Source: Bacteroidota bacterium (GTDB lineage Bacteria; Bacteroidota; Bacteroidia; Bacteroidales; Tenuifilaceae). Taken from it: DNA of 64,000 nt. Position numbers and translations under genes: made by a program. The notes beneath the pieces were generated by a model. It was not told the origin of the DNA and searched no databases. It worked only from the letters and a program-made list of their open reading frames with translations. The stretch is taken from positions 37,463 to 101,462 of the forward strand of contig JAKQKB010000081.1 of assembly GCA_029560875.1 (NCBI GenBank), read 5' to 3'. Shown in pieces: positions 16,804 to 24,813 of the stretch (positions are counted from its first letter, which is position 1; each line of letters starts with the position of its first letter).

Positions 16804-19311
16804 TTAAAGGAATTTTAATTTCAGGTTATCACCCAAATTACCACTATACTTAATTACATATTTCCGTCCGGGCAGAATATGCAAATAGTTATTTTCAAAC
16901 CTGCAATCGGAATTATTGCTGCTTAACTCCACGAAGAATGCAGGGTATTTTGATGACAAAGTTATTGTTCCTCCATTGTTGCTCTTGGTAATCTCCTTAA
17001 CTATTTGGGGATTCTCCAACTGCAACTTGCCTACTTTACCCATAAACGATAAGGATTCAAACTCAGTTCCATCCATTAAACTCAATCGGGTATGAATAAA
17101 GTATTTATCGAAATCAATTTTTTCTACGGGATTTTCAATTTTATCCACAACTAATGCAATATTGGGATGTAATGAAACGTCCTTAGTCCATTGCTTCAAC
17201 GTATCGCCCAGCGTGCTTAGTATGGTTAATGTTATTTTTCCGTTGATGGGCTGTAAACTATCCGAAACAGCATTAACCACAATCACGCTATCGGTTACCT
17301 GCGCCGAAACCAAAACCGATTTATAGGAATCGCGAACGGTGTAATGAACCGCCTTCCAATGTCCCAAATAATCGATACTCGACCACGAAACTACAGGCCA
17401 ACAATCGTTCATCTGCCAGTAAAGTGTTCCCATACAGCGTGGCGAAGCCAACCGGTGCGATTCAATGGCAACCCTATAGCCAATTGCCTGTGTTATTTGG
17501 CTCTGGTAAGCCCAATCGTCGAAAGTTTCAGGATAAAAACCCTCGCGCTCCATATAGGTTCGTATAGTTTCGTACCCCACAGGGTGTTTCTGGTGGCAGC
17601 GCATCTCCACAGAATCGGGATTTACGCCTCCATTGCTGAATAACTTTATGGTGTGATTCGAAGGTGCTCCCTGATAACCATACTCGCTCATAAAACGCGG
17701 AACTTTTTCCCGATACTTCTCGAAAGGTTCAGAGCCCCACCAAACGCCCCAGTAATGAGAATCGCCATGAGTCATACTCTGCATTCGGCCCCACCCAAAC
17801 TTTGGCGACGAAGGCCAATATGGCCTTGTGGAATCGTATTTCTTTACAACCGTAGGTAGTAGATTGTGAAATAGACTCTCGTATCCACTCCAAATTGAAT
17901 CCGCTAAAGCAGGAATGGAATCGAACTGGGTTTTCCAACCCCAGTTGTGCCAACCCTCATCAACCTCGTTATTCCCACACCAAAGGGCCAGGCTAGTATG
18001 TGCCCTAAGACGCTTTACCTGTTGCTCTGCCTCAACCTGTACATTCTTTAAGTAGTTCCTATTCCAAGGGTACATTGAACAGGCAAACATAAAATCCTGC
18101 CATACCAAAATACCGTGTTCAGTACAAGCCTCAAAGAAGACATTGGGAGGATAAACGCCACCACCCCATATGCGCACCATATTGAAGTTACTTTGGCGTG
18201 CATTGTTGGCAATTGAAATCCATACAGAATCGGTAACTGTGGAAATAAAACTATGCGGAGGTATAACATTTGCACCCTTTGCAAACATTGGCTTTCCATT
18301 TACTTTGAAGTAGAACGATTCTCCAATACTATCGGGTTCATTCACTAACTCTACAACTCTAATTCCAACCCTAAAAGTTTTGTTATAGATAGATTTCGTC
18401 CCCTTTTTTACTATCAATTTATAATTTTTGATATTTTGCTTGCCCATTCCATTAGGCCACCAGAGTTGCGGATTCTGAACATAAAAACTATCCCTAAGTT
18501 CACCTATTCCTTTTTTAACATTGATTTTTTTGTCGAATAGTTTAGTTTTTGCAACAGTATCAACAAGTTGAACACTATAACGTCCATCCTTTAACACAGA
18601 ATATTCAAAACAAATACTCATCAGAGCATTTTTATCGCTTAAGTTGATAGTATTTATTGAAGGATTATTAATCTCGATATCGTTTTGTTGATATATGTAA
18701 ACCGATTTCCAAATTCCACAGGTTACAAACCTTGGGCCCCAATCCCAACCATAATGGTAAGCAGCCTTACGGCTGTAGGCCCATTCTCCTCCTGGTATTT
18801 TTATTTTTGCCTCTGAGGACTTTTGTTTCGCAGTTTTTACTGCAGAACTAAAAATCACCCTAATGCTGTTTTTCTGAGGTTTTAAAATCGTTGCACAATC
18901 TTTACGCCACTGACGGAACATATTATCGGTAACAAGAATTAAGGAGTCGTTCAGGTAGACCTGAGCATAGGTGTCAAGACCCTCAAAAACTAACTCGTTT
19001 ATCTTGTTGGGTTTATACGATTTGGGCAAATCGAATTCGCGGTAATATTCCCAATCCAGCGTATCAATCCATCCCAATTGCAAGTTGTTGCAACCAATGT
19101 AAACATCAGGAATTTTTCCATTGGTCATAAGGTCGGTATGAACTGTTCCTGGAACAACAGCAGGCATCCAAACGTCCTGAGAATTGGCTTTACGGAACTG
19201 CCAAGCACCATCGAGGGTTATTGTATGTTGGGAATAAACAGCGGTTATGTTGATACAGAAAATCAACATAATTGCTACAAATATTCCTCGGTGTATCTTT
19301 TTTATATTCAT
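16804..19311 (-). CDS. exported GH2 beta-mannosidase
   Basis: An 835-residue enzyme with an N-terminal signal peptide (MNIKKIHRG to VYSQ, about 1-27). The GH2 sugar-binding domain begins at LDGAWQFRKA and has the beta-mannosidase motif VPGTVHTDLM. The catalytic barrel has LALWCGNNEVDEG (acid/base Glu near 449) and RFMSEYGYQGAPS (nucleophile Glu near 540). These motifs are those of mannosidases rather than beta-galactosidases. Product: mannose released from beta-mannosides, for example the Man-beta-GlcNAc core of N-glycans or manno-oligosaccharides. It lies between the ROK kinase and GH92 genes in one leftward operon. An inverted-repeat hairpin sits just upstream at 19327-19383. Confidence 0.94.
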   Translation of the reverse strand: MNIKKIHRGIFVAIMLIFCINITAVYSQHTITLDGAWQFRKANSQDVWMPAVVPGTVHTDLMTNGKIPDVYIGCNNLQLGWIDTLDWEYYREFDLPKSYKPNKINELVFEGLDTYAQVYLNDSLILVTDNMFRQWRKDCATILKPQKNSIRVIFSSAVKTAKQKSSEAKIKIPGGEWAYSRKAAYHYGWDWGPRFVTCGIWKSVYIYQQNDIEINNPSINTINLSDKNALMSICFEYSVLKDGRYSVQLVDTVAKTKLFDKKINVKKGIGELRDSFYVQNPQLWWPNGMGKQNIKNYKLIVKKGTKSIYNKTFRVGIRVVELVNEPDSIGESFYFKVNGKPMFAKGANVIPPHSFISTVTDSVWISIANNARQSNFNMVRIWGGGVYPPNVFFEACTEHGILVWQDFMFACSMYPWNRNYLKNVQVEAEQQVKRLRAHTSLALWCGNNEVDEGWHNWGWKTQFDSIPALADSIWSGYESLFHNLLPTVVKKYDSTRPYWPSSPKFGWGRMQSMTHGDSHYWGVWWGSEPFEKYREKVPRFMSEYGYQGAPSNHTIKLFSNGGVNPDSVEMRCHQKHPVGYETIRTYMEREGFYPETFDDWAYQSQITQAIGYRVAIESHRLASPRCMGTLYWQMNDCWPVVSWSSIDYLGHWKAVHYTVRDSYKSVLVSAQVTDSVIVVNAVSDSLQPINGKITLTILSTLGDTLKQWTKDVSLHPNIALVVDKIENPVEKIDFDKYFIHTRLSLMDGTEFESLSFMGKVGKLQLENPQIVKEITKSNNGGTITLSSKYPAFFVELSSNNSDCRFENNYLHILPGRKYVIKYSGNLGDNLKLKFL

Positions 19312-19326
19312 TGACTTTGCTTATGA

Positions 19327-19383
19327 ACGCTAAGGCGCAATGACGCGAAGAATAAAAAACTTTGCGACTTAGCGTCTTTGCGT
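19327..19383. repeat. empty inverted-repeat element with octamer-word arms
   Basis: An imperfect inverted repeat in the ROK/GH2 intergenic gap. Left arm (19327-19350) is three tandem octamers ACGCTAAG, GCGCAATG, ACGCGAAG. After a 9-base A/T loop the right arm (19360-19383), read on the opposite strand, is ACGCAAAG, ACGCTAAG, TCGCAAAG. The right arm abuts the ROK stop codon (19384-19386). Arms agree at 18 of 24 positions. The architecture matches the arms around the two four-helix-bundle genes in this window, but no gene lies inside. Confidence 0.75.
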
Positions 19384-20490
19384 TTAATTCTCATCCAACT
19401 TTTTCAAAGCAAACGCATACGCTCCTACAGCCACCGCGTGGCTAGTTCCAAGGCGCGATAAACCTACCCCAAATCGTTTCAGTGGGTCGTAATCAACCTC
19501 ACGAGAGCTGAATGGAACTTTAATTTTACGTAATTCGCCCTTTGTGAAAAGTTCACGTTGCTGAACATCTTCAAGATTAAATGCTTTAAGTTCTAGCCTA
19601 TCAACCTCGCCACCATTCAAATTCTGAATTTTACCGTTCAACTGGTAGAACATTGAAGGCGCAAAATACTTGTAGGAATTAGCCAAACCACCGCCAATTA
19701 CCACAAGCGAGTCGGTTAAAGTAACGGCATTGGCCAGCGCATCGCCAACTACAACGCCAAGTGTTTGGAATGCAAGTCGGGCAGCAACCATATCGCCCTC
19801 TTTTTTCCCTTCGAGTATATCGAATATCTCCTTCGGAGAAAGGGTTTCGGTCTCCTTATTTCTTGAATTGCTATGGTAAACGCCCTGCACAGCACGAATA
19901 CTGGCACCCTCCTCCGCAAAACAGTAAACATCGATACCATTGCGCATCAACCAAATTTCGGCTCCTGCTGAATTATCGCCAATATAAAGCTGATTATTCA
20001 CCACCAAACCACCCCCAAAGCCTGTCCCTAGCGTGACACCAAAAATATTCCTATAGCGTTTTGGATTCCCCGCCTTTTTGAGCATTTCGTTTATCTCGGG
20101 TAAAAGACCTGCAATGGCCTCGCCGTAGGCGAATAAATCGCCATCGTTATTGATAAATACAGGAAGATTAAACTGCTCCTGAAGCATTGGCCCTAAAGCA
20201 ACCCCGCCCCTAAAACTGGGCAAATTGCCCAAGTCACCAATTATACCATTGGGATAATCGGCTGGGCCAGGAAATGCAAAACTGATTGCAACAGGCTTAT
20301 CGTTTAGTTTAGATATTACGGTTTTAAACCCATAGAGGATTGTATGCAGGCATTTATCCAAGTTATTGCCATTGCTTGGCAATGTAACAGGCTCAACAAT
20401 ACTCTGCATCCCCTTAATTGCCGAAAAAACAAAGTTGGTTCCACCAGCATCAAGGGAAAGTACTATTCTACTATCGTTTCGATATGACAT
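19384..20490 (-). CDS. ROK family sugar kinase, divergent
   Basis: A 368-residue ROK-family protein, likely a cytosolic hexokinase-type enzyme that phosphorylates mannose or a related sugar released by this operon. The N-terminal ATP-binding phosphate-1 loop reads LSLDAGGTNFVF (about 12-23). NNDGDLFAYGEAIAG carries the catalytic Asp (ROK N-N-D), and GVTLGTGFGGGLV is the phosphate-2 loop. The usual ROK zinc motif (GH followed by C-x-C-x-G-x-x-G-C) is not present: the region reads AGAEIWLMRNG followed by CFAEEGASIRA. So it is an atypical ROK member and not a NagC-like repressor, since no HTH is present. It lies 29 bases downstream of the symporter gene. Confidence 0.85.
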   Translation of the reverse strand: MSYRNDSRIVLSLDAGGTNFVFSAIKGMQSIVEPVTLPSNGNNLDKCLHTILYGFKTVISKLNDKPVAISFAFPGPADYPNGIIGDLGNLPSFRGGVALGPMLQEQFNLPVFINNDGDLFAYGEAIAGLLPEINEMLKKAGNPKRYRNIFGVTLGTGFGGGLVVNNQLYIGDNSAGAEIWLMRNGIDVYCFAEEGASIRAVQGVYHSNSRNKETETLSPKEIFDILEGKKEGDMVAARLAFQTLGVVVGDALANAVTLTDSLVVIGGGLANSYKYFAPSMFYQLNGKIQNLNGGEVDRLELKAFNLEDVQQRELFTKGELRKIKVPFSSREVDYDPLKRFGVGLSRLGTSHAVAVGAYAFALKKLDEN

Positions 20491-20519
20491 ATGAAGAGTT
20501 GTATATTATGTGTTGTTAA

Positions 20520-21671
20520 TTATGCTGCCACTTTTTTTGTGCCTTTAAGCGATATTATCAGCAAATATCCAAAACAGATTGCCGGAACTATAAACGCAAA
20601 GGCATTCATCTCCATATCAACCATTTTACCCATAAACAAAGGAATAATTGCACCACCCGATATTGCCATACACATCAAACCGCTTAACTCATTGGCCGCC
20701 TCTGGTTTCTCCTCAACTGTAATTGAGAATAACAATGGCCAAATATTGGCAAAACCCAATCCGCCAATAATAACACCCACAATGGCCAACATTGGATTAC
20801 CAACCATAAGCAGAATTATTCCAACCAATCCCATTAGAGCGGATATTCGGAAGAAATTACGCGGATTAAGTACAGTTAGTGTAACGCCTCCAACCAAACG
20901 ACCAATTGTTAGCAGAAGGAAAAACAACGGGGCACCATATTTACTAGCATTTTCGGGCGACATGCCAATTGCCTTATTCAAGGGCAAAAGAAATCTTGCC
21001 ATACAAACCTCCGCCCCAACATAGAGGAATATTCCTATAACCGCCATCAAAAACACTGGATTTTTTAACAAACCAAGACTTGACTTAAAACTTGGTGGAA
21101 CATCGGCCTTTGTTTCCTCAACCTTAATGAAAAGAACCGATACAAATGTTAACGCCATCAGTATGAAGAAAACAGGAAATGCGGCTCTCCATCCCAAATC
21201 TTTGAAAAGAACTAAAGTAGCAACAGCAGTTACTAGGTATGCCGATGCAGTACTACCAATTCCTTTTATTCCCTGGGCAAAAGCCAAATTGCGGCTATAT
21301 GCTCCACTGGTACTAACATCGCGCATAATTGGGTTTCCCGCAACTTGTAAGAACGAAGTACCAATTCCCAATATAAGAATACAAGCCAAAAGCAACATAT
21401 AGCTAGGAGCAATAACGGTTGGCACAAGTAAAGCCAATGCATTCAAACCCAACCCCAAAAGCAACAGGTTTTTCTTGCCAATTCGCGATGCCAAAAGTCC
21501 TCCAGGAACACTAAACACAGCAAATGCAATAAAAACAAAGAATGGTAATAGAGTTGCCATTACATTGTTTAATTGATATTGATTTTTCACAGCATCGGAC
21601 ATTGGGCCCATTGCATCGGCAATACCCATTGTAAGGAATGCTAAAAAGATTGGAATAGTTTTTTTGTTCAT
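20520..21671 (-). CDS. MFS sugar:proton symporter (FHS/FucP-like)
   Basis: A 383-residue inner-membrane transporter with 12 predicted helices. Family traits include MGIADAMGPMSDAVKNQY in helix 1, the SVPGGLLASRIGKKN loop and a late segment GGLGFANIWPLLFSI typical of the fucose/glucose/galactose (FHS) MFS group. It lies 20 bases after the LacI-family gene and 29 bases before the ROK kinase gene. It therefore probably imports mannose (or the sugar released by the GH2 and GH92 enzymes) together with protons. Substrate is inferred from context only. Confidence 0.87.
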   Translation of the reverse strand: MNKKTIPIFLAFLTMGIADAMGPMSDAVKNQYQLNNVMATLLPFFVFIAFAVFSVPGGLLASRIGKKNLLLLGLGLNALALLVPTVIAPSYMLLLACILILGIGTSFLQVAGNPIMRDVSTSGAYSRNLAFAQGIKGIGSTASAYLVTAVATLVLFKDLGWRAAFPVFFILMALTFVSVLFIKVEETKADVPPSFKSSLGLLKNPVFLMAVIGIFLYVGAEVCMARFLLPLNKAIGMSPENASKYGAPLFFLLLTIGRLVGGVTLTVLNPRNFFRISALMGLVGIILLMVGNPMLAIVGVIIGGLGFANIWPLLFSITVEEKPEAANELSGLMCMAISGGAIIPLFMGKMVDMEMNAFAFIVPAICFGYLLIISLKGTKKVAA

Positions 21672-21691
21672 ATTAGGTTTGGTTTAGGTTT

Positions 21692-22714
21692 TTATTTGTG
21701 TGATGATTCTCGAATATTCAATTTAATTGGTAAAATTGACAACTCTTTACCTCCATCGGTTTCCTCTTGTTTAATTTGATGCATCAATAGTTCAAATGCT
21801 TGAGTGCAGATGTCGGAGATTGGCTGCGAAACAGCAGTTACCGAAGGTTTAATAAAACTGAAGTAAGGTAAATCGTCAAAACAGGTTAAGGCCATATCTT
21901 CAGGAATTCTAATCCCCAAGTTGCTACACGACTGCAATACAGCTGTTGCTAGGTTATTGTTTACCGCAAAAAGACAATCGGGCATGGAGTTTTGCTTAAA
22001 TCGGGTCATTAGCAATTCGCTCACTGCTCCGCTGATATCTCCAAAAGGAATCTCAACGGTATCAACCTTTACATCTTTTTGTTGCCAAGCATATTTATAG
22101 CCCTCAACCCTATGCTTTACTGTTGATATATGCGATGTTGAAAGTGTTAAAACCATTGGGTTTTGATAACCTGACTTGGAAAGATGTTCGGCAATCTGTT
22201 TACCTCCATTAAAGTTATCGACCACCACCGATGGAATTCCAGAATTTTCGAAACACCTATCAATAAGCACCAAAGGCAACCCATCGGAGTGGTAATTCTT
22301 TAACTCCTCAGCATTTTCTTGCGACGATGATAGAATAATTCCATCGACCTGCCTATTCCGCAATAGCTTAATTAATTTTCGTTCCTTTTCAATATCCTCG
22401 TCGGTACTACAAATAATCACATTAGAACCAACGCTGGCAGCCAAATCTTCAATATTACGAGCTATTGCTGCGTAAAAACTATTGGAAATATCGGAAACAA
22501 TTAGTCCAATAGTATTGGTATAGCCAAGCCTAAGCCCACGGGCTAACTGGTTGGGTTTATAGTTCAAATCCTTAGCCTTATCGAGCACCCTAATCCGAGT
22601 CCGTTCCGATATTCCATACTGCTCCGCCTTCCCGTTCATCACCAACGAAACCACCGCCTTCGAAACCCCCACGCTACGGGCAATATCGTCCAACGAAACT
22701 CTCTGCTTTTTCAT
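21692..22714 (-). CDS. LacI family transcriptional regulator of the mannoside operon
   Basis: A 340-residue repressor-type regulator. The N-terminal helix-turn-helix reads VSLDDIARSVGVSKAVVSLV with the hinge helix at NQLARGLRLGYT. The periplasmic-binding-protein-like effector domain follows (IGLIVSDISNSFYAAIARNI, VDGIILSSSQ, CFDDLPYFSFIKPSVTAVSQP). The ATG at 22712-22714 is chosen; a TTG directly upstream is also in frame. It is the first gene of the leftward operon for the symporter, ROK kinase, GH2 and GH92. A perfect palindrome overlapping its promoter region suggests autoregulation. The effector is probably a mannoside or its phosphorylated product (inference). Confidence 0.93.
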   Translation of the reverse strand: MKKQRVSLDDIARSVGVSKAVVSLVMNGKAEQYGISERTRIRVLDKAKDLNYKPNQLARGLRLGYTNTIGLIVSDISNSFYAAIARNIEDLAASVGSNVIICSTDEDIEKERKLIKLLRNRQVDGIILSSSQENAEELKNYHSDGLPLVLIDRCFENSGIPSVVVDNFNGGKQIAEHLSKSGYQNPMVLTLSTSHISTVKHRVEGYKYAWQQKDVKVDTVEIPFGDISGAVSELLMTRFKQNSMPDCLFAVNNNLATAVLQSCSNLGIRIPEDMALTCFDDLPYFSFIKPSVTAVSQPISDICTQAFELLMHQIKQEETDGGKELSILPIKLNIRESSHK

Positions 22715-22734
22715 CAATCCACATTTGTTTGCAA

Positions 22735-22742
22735 CAAATATA
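22735..22742 (-). promoter_or_regulatory. candidate -7 box of the lacI-mannosidase operon
   Basis: Minus strand TATATTTG matches TAnnTTTG, about 20 bases before the lacI ATG. The palindrome at 22751-22764 lies just upstream of it. Confidence 0.5.
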
Positions 22743-22750
22743 AAAAATAT

Positions 22751-22764
22751 CTAAATCGATTTAG
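22751..22764. promoter_or_regulatory. candidate LacI-family operator
   Basis: A perfect 14-base palindrome CTAAATCGATTTAG with the central CG typical of LacI/GalR operators. It starts 36 bases upstream of the lacI ATG and immediately upstream of the -7-like box, so bound repressor would block the promoter. I found no second copy in the window. Confidence 0.65.
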
Positions 22765-22806
22765 GTGATTCTTGTAAAAAAGTTTCTTACACAATACAAA
22801 ATTGAT

Positions 22807-23556
22807 TTACTGATTAAGCAGTGCTTTTAAATTGGGGGTTGAGCTACTAATAACTTTCAGGATTTGGGTTTTGTTTTTCTCCTGAGCATAATTTGGAGCA
22901 TACTCTAATTCAGTATTGGTGGTTTTTCCTGTAGATAACTTAAGCATTTTAACGCTATAGGGATTTGATAAGTAGATGTAAATCTCGTCGTCGGTATTCC
23001 AATCAACAAATACAGGTTTAGAGTTTAAAACGTATGAGTACAGTTGAGTCCCATCTATATCATCAACAGATAGTTTATTATCAATACAATAGGCTATTTG
23101 GTTAAAATCCGATATTGAAGCTAAAACTTTTAAGTTGGAGTATTTTTTAAAATTATTGTTTTTAAGGTTTAATAAGTAAATTCCGTCAAGTGAGTCGGGA
23201 AAGTTAACATTGGTTATTGCGTAAATGATGAATGAATCATTCCGGTCTATTCTGGTTTCATATCTCGATGGCCAGCCAAAAATATCATCCATTTTATGAA
23301 CCAGAAAAGTTTGATTCATAACACTGTCTGTTTTGAACAATCCAAAAACCTGACGAGTTTCCTTTGACATACCACCATCAGGAAATCGGCTAATTCCTTT
23401 AGGTAAACGGTACTCTCTTACCTGAGCAAGGTAATAGTACGAAGAACCTACCAAAACACCACCGTGCGCTGGCTCAAAGGAATAGTACAACTCGCGGGTA
23501 TAGCAGGATGACAAAAGTAAACCAAGTACAACAGAAAGAAAGTATAACTTTTTCAT
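22807..23556 (-). CDS. hypothetical lipoprotein
   Basis: A 249-residue protein with a lipoprotein signal peptide ending in the lipobox LLSSC (Cys near 18). The rest is rich in beta-strand-like segments (ISDFNQIAYCIDNK, FVDWNTDDEIYIYLSNPYSVKML) resembling degenerate beta-propeller blades, but no known domain is recognised. Transcribed leftward upstream of lacI but separated by that gene's own promoter and operator, so probably a single-gene unit. Function unknown. Confidence 0.75.
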   Translation of the reverse strand: MKKLYFLSVVLGLLLSSCYTRELYYSFEPAHGGVLVGSSYYYLAQVREYRLPKGISRFPDGGMSKETRQVFGLFKTDSVMNQTFLVHKMDDIFGWPSRYETRIDRNDSFIIYAITNVNFPDSLDGIYLLNLKNNNFKKYSNLKVLASISDFNQIAYCIDNKLSVDDIDGTQLYSYVLNSKPVFVDWNTDDEIYIYLSNPYSVKMLKLSTGKTTNTELEYAPNYAQEKNKTQILKVISSSTPNLKALLNQ

Positions 23557-23668
23557 TATGAGGATACTTTAAGGGTTGTGTAGATGTTTGAGAATCAAAT
23601 ATATCAAATAAAAAACAAAATGTCAACGGCATTTAAATTTCTTATAATTATCAGTATAGAAATAAATC

Positions 23669-23718
23669 ATTTCGTATTTCGACGAAATAAAAATATTTCG
23701 TAATATTGCGAAATATTT
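23669..23718. promoter_or_regulatory. tandem ArsR operators
   Basis: Two inverted repeats with identical geometry upstream of arsR: ATTTCG-N8-CGAAAT at 23669-23688, and the longer AAATATTTCG-N8-CGAAATATTT at 23691-23718. Their centres are 26 bases apart and the second ends 9 bases before the arsR ATG. This dyad shape suits a dimeric ArsR/SmtB repressor that autoregulates the operon. Confidence 0.75.
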
Positions 23719-23727
23719 AATCGTAAA

Positions 23728-24048
23728 ATGTCGAAGAAAAAATACACTGAGGAGCAGGAGAAGATTGCCCGATACGCCAAGGCGTTAAGCCATCCTGTTC
23801 GAATACAAATCCTAGAAATCCTTGCGGGTCAGAGCTGCTGCTACAGTGGCGATATTGTTGACGATTTGCCCATTGCCCGTAGTACACTATCGCAGCATTT
23901 AAGCGAGTTGCGCGATTCGGGGTTGATTCAGGGCGAGTTTAATCCACCTAAAATAAAGTATTGTATCAGGAGAGAGAATTGGGAGGAGGCAAAGCTACTG
24001 TTTGGTGGTTTTTTTGAGAAAAAAGAGAATGTAAAATGTAAAACTTGA
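23728..24048 (+). CDS. arsR: ArsR family metalloregulator of the arsenic operon
   Basis: A 106-residue winged-helix repressor. The core is YAKALSHPVRIQILEILAG followed by a recognition helix in PIARSTLSQHLSELRDSGLI. Cys37-Cys38 sit before the recognition helix, with further Cys near 84 and 104, as candidate arsenite ligands. The usual ELCVCDL box is replaced by SCCYSGDIVDDL, seen in other Bacteroidetes ArsR proteins. It is first in the rightward arsenic operon. Two matching inverted repeats lie just upstream, consistent with autorepression released by As(III). Confidence 0.93.
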   Translation: MSKKKYTEEQEKIARYAKALSHPVRIQILEILAGQSCCYSGDIVDDLPIARSTLSQHLSELRDSGLIQGEFNPPKIKYCIRRENWEEAKLLFGGFFEKKENVKCKT

Positions 24049-24095
24049 AATGTAGAATGAGATACTCTATCATTTTACATTCAGCGTTTTGCATT
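24028..24095. repeat. empty inverted-repeat element with heptamer-word arms
   Basis: Five tandem heptamers AATGTAA, AATGTAA, AACTTGA, AATGTAG, AATGAGA (24028-24062), a 5-base loop, then on the opposite strand AATGCAA, AACGCTG, AATGTAA, AATGATA (arm 24068-24095). The last four words of each arm match at 20 of 28 positions. The arsR stop codon (24046-24048) lies inside the left arm. No gene is inside; the layout mirrors the four-helix-bundle cassettes at 27643-28082 and 44604-45027. Confidence 0.7.
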
Positions 24096-24123
24096 GGATA
24101 TCAACAATAAAAATAACATAAAT

Positions 24124-24360
24124 ATGGAAATTAAAGTATTAGGCACTGGATGTGCAAAGTGTAAAACACTTGAAAAATCGACCCGCGAGGCAGTTGCAGA
24201 GTTAGGAATTGATGCAAATATCGAGAAGGTTGAGGATATTGTTAAAATTATGAGCTACGGAATTATGCACACCCCTGCGCTGGTAATTAACGGCAAGGTT
24301 GTTCTTAGTGGTAGATTGGCCAATGTTAACGAGATAAAGGATTTAATTAAAAAACAATAA
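24124..24360 (+). CDS. arsE: small thioredoxin-like redox protein, ArsE-like
   Basis: A 78-residue minimal thioredoxin fold with a CAKC active site (C10, C13) and the cis-Pro segment MHTPALVINGKVV. This is the small redox-active disulfide (TM0996/MTH895) family, which includes ArsE of arsEFG operons. The ATG at 24124 is chosen; an in-frame TTG at 24094 lies in the hairpin element and is unlikely. It is followed directly by ArsF and ArsG homologues. In the described Shewanella arsEFG system, ArsE and ArsF are linked to reduction of nitroaromatic arsenicals. Assignment as ArsE rests on context. Confidence 0.8.
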   Translation: MEIKVLGTGCAKCKTLEKSTREAVAELGIDANIEKVEDIVKIMSYGIMHTPALVINGKVVLSGRLANVNEIKDLIKKQ

Positions 24361-24367
24361 CAATTAA

Positions 24368-24793
24368 ATGAAGATGAAAAAACTAAGTTTTTTGTTTATT
24401 CTACTTGGCGTAGTAGTAGCAACATCGTGCAATGCACAGAGCGATTCAAAAAATCAAACTAAATACACTGCTGAAGGTAAAGTAGAGGTATACTATTTCC
24501 ATTTTACTGGCCGATGTGTTACCTGTAAAACCGTGGAGGCCGAAGCCAAAACAAACGTGGAAACAATTTATGCCGAGCAGTTTAAATCGGGAAAAATATC
24601 ATTTCAAGCTATCAATTTAGATGATGAAAGCAGTAAGGCCATTGCGGAGAAGCTTGGGGTTACCGGACAAACATTGTTAATTGTAGGTGGAACCCAAAAG
24701 ATTAATATTACTAACGATGGTTTTATGTATGCGCGTAAAAACCCCGATAAGTTCAAACAAATTATGAAGGAGAAAATCGACAAGTTGCTATAA
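24368..24793 (+). CDS. arsF: ArsF-like thioredoxin-fold lipoprotein
   Basis: A 141-residue exported protein. The lipoprotein signal ends in VATSC (C21). A thioredoxin-like domain follows with a C-x-x-C pair in FTGRCVTCKTVE (C50, C53), and the C-terminal part has LGVTGQTLLIVGG in the cis-Pro region. It matches the ArsF family (nitrophenylarsenical nitroreductase subunit). It starts 7 bases after arsE and ends 20 bases before arsG, forming an arsEFG unit. Periplasmic anchoring is inferred from the lipobox. Confidence 0.82.
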   Translation: MKMKKLSFLFILLGVVVATSCNAQSDSKNQTKYTAEGKVEVYYFHFTGRCVTCKTVEAEAKTNVETIYAEQFKSGKISFQAINLDDESSKAIAEKLGVTGQTLLIVGGTQKINITNDGFMYARKNPDKFKQIMKEKIDKLL

Positions 24794-24813
24794 GGACTGA
24801 AATAAATATCAAA

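Noticed and set aside
20490..20520. Translational coupling of the symporter and ROK genes.
   Set aside because: The genes are separated by 29 bases, so overlap coupling is not supported; ordinary co-transcription is enough.
13789..22714. A canonical polysaccharide utilisation locus.
   Set aside because: Two mannosidases, a symporter, kinase and regulator are present, but no SusC/SusD-like pair or sigma/anti-sigma or hybrid regulator adjoins them.
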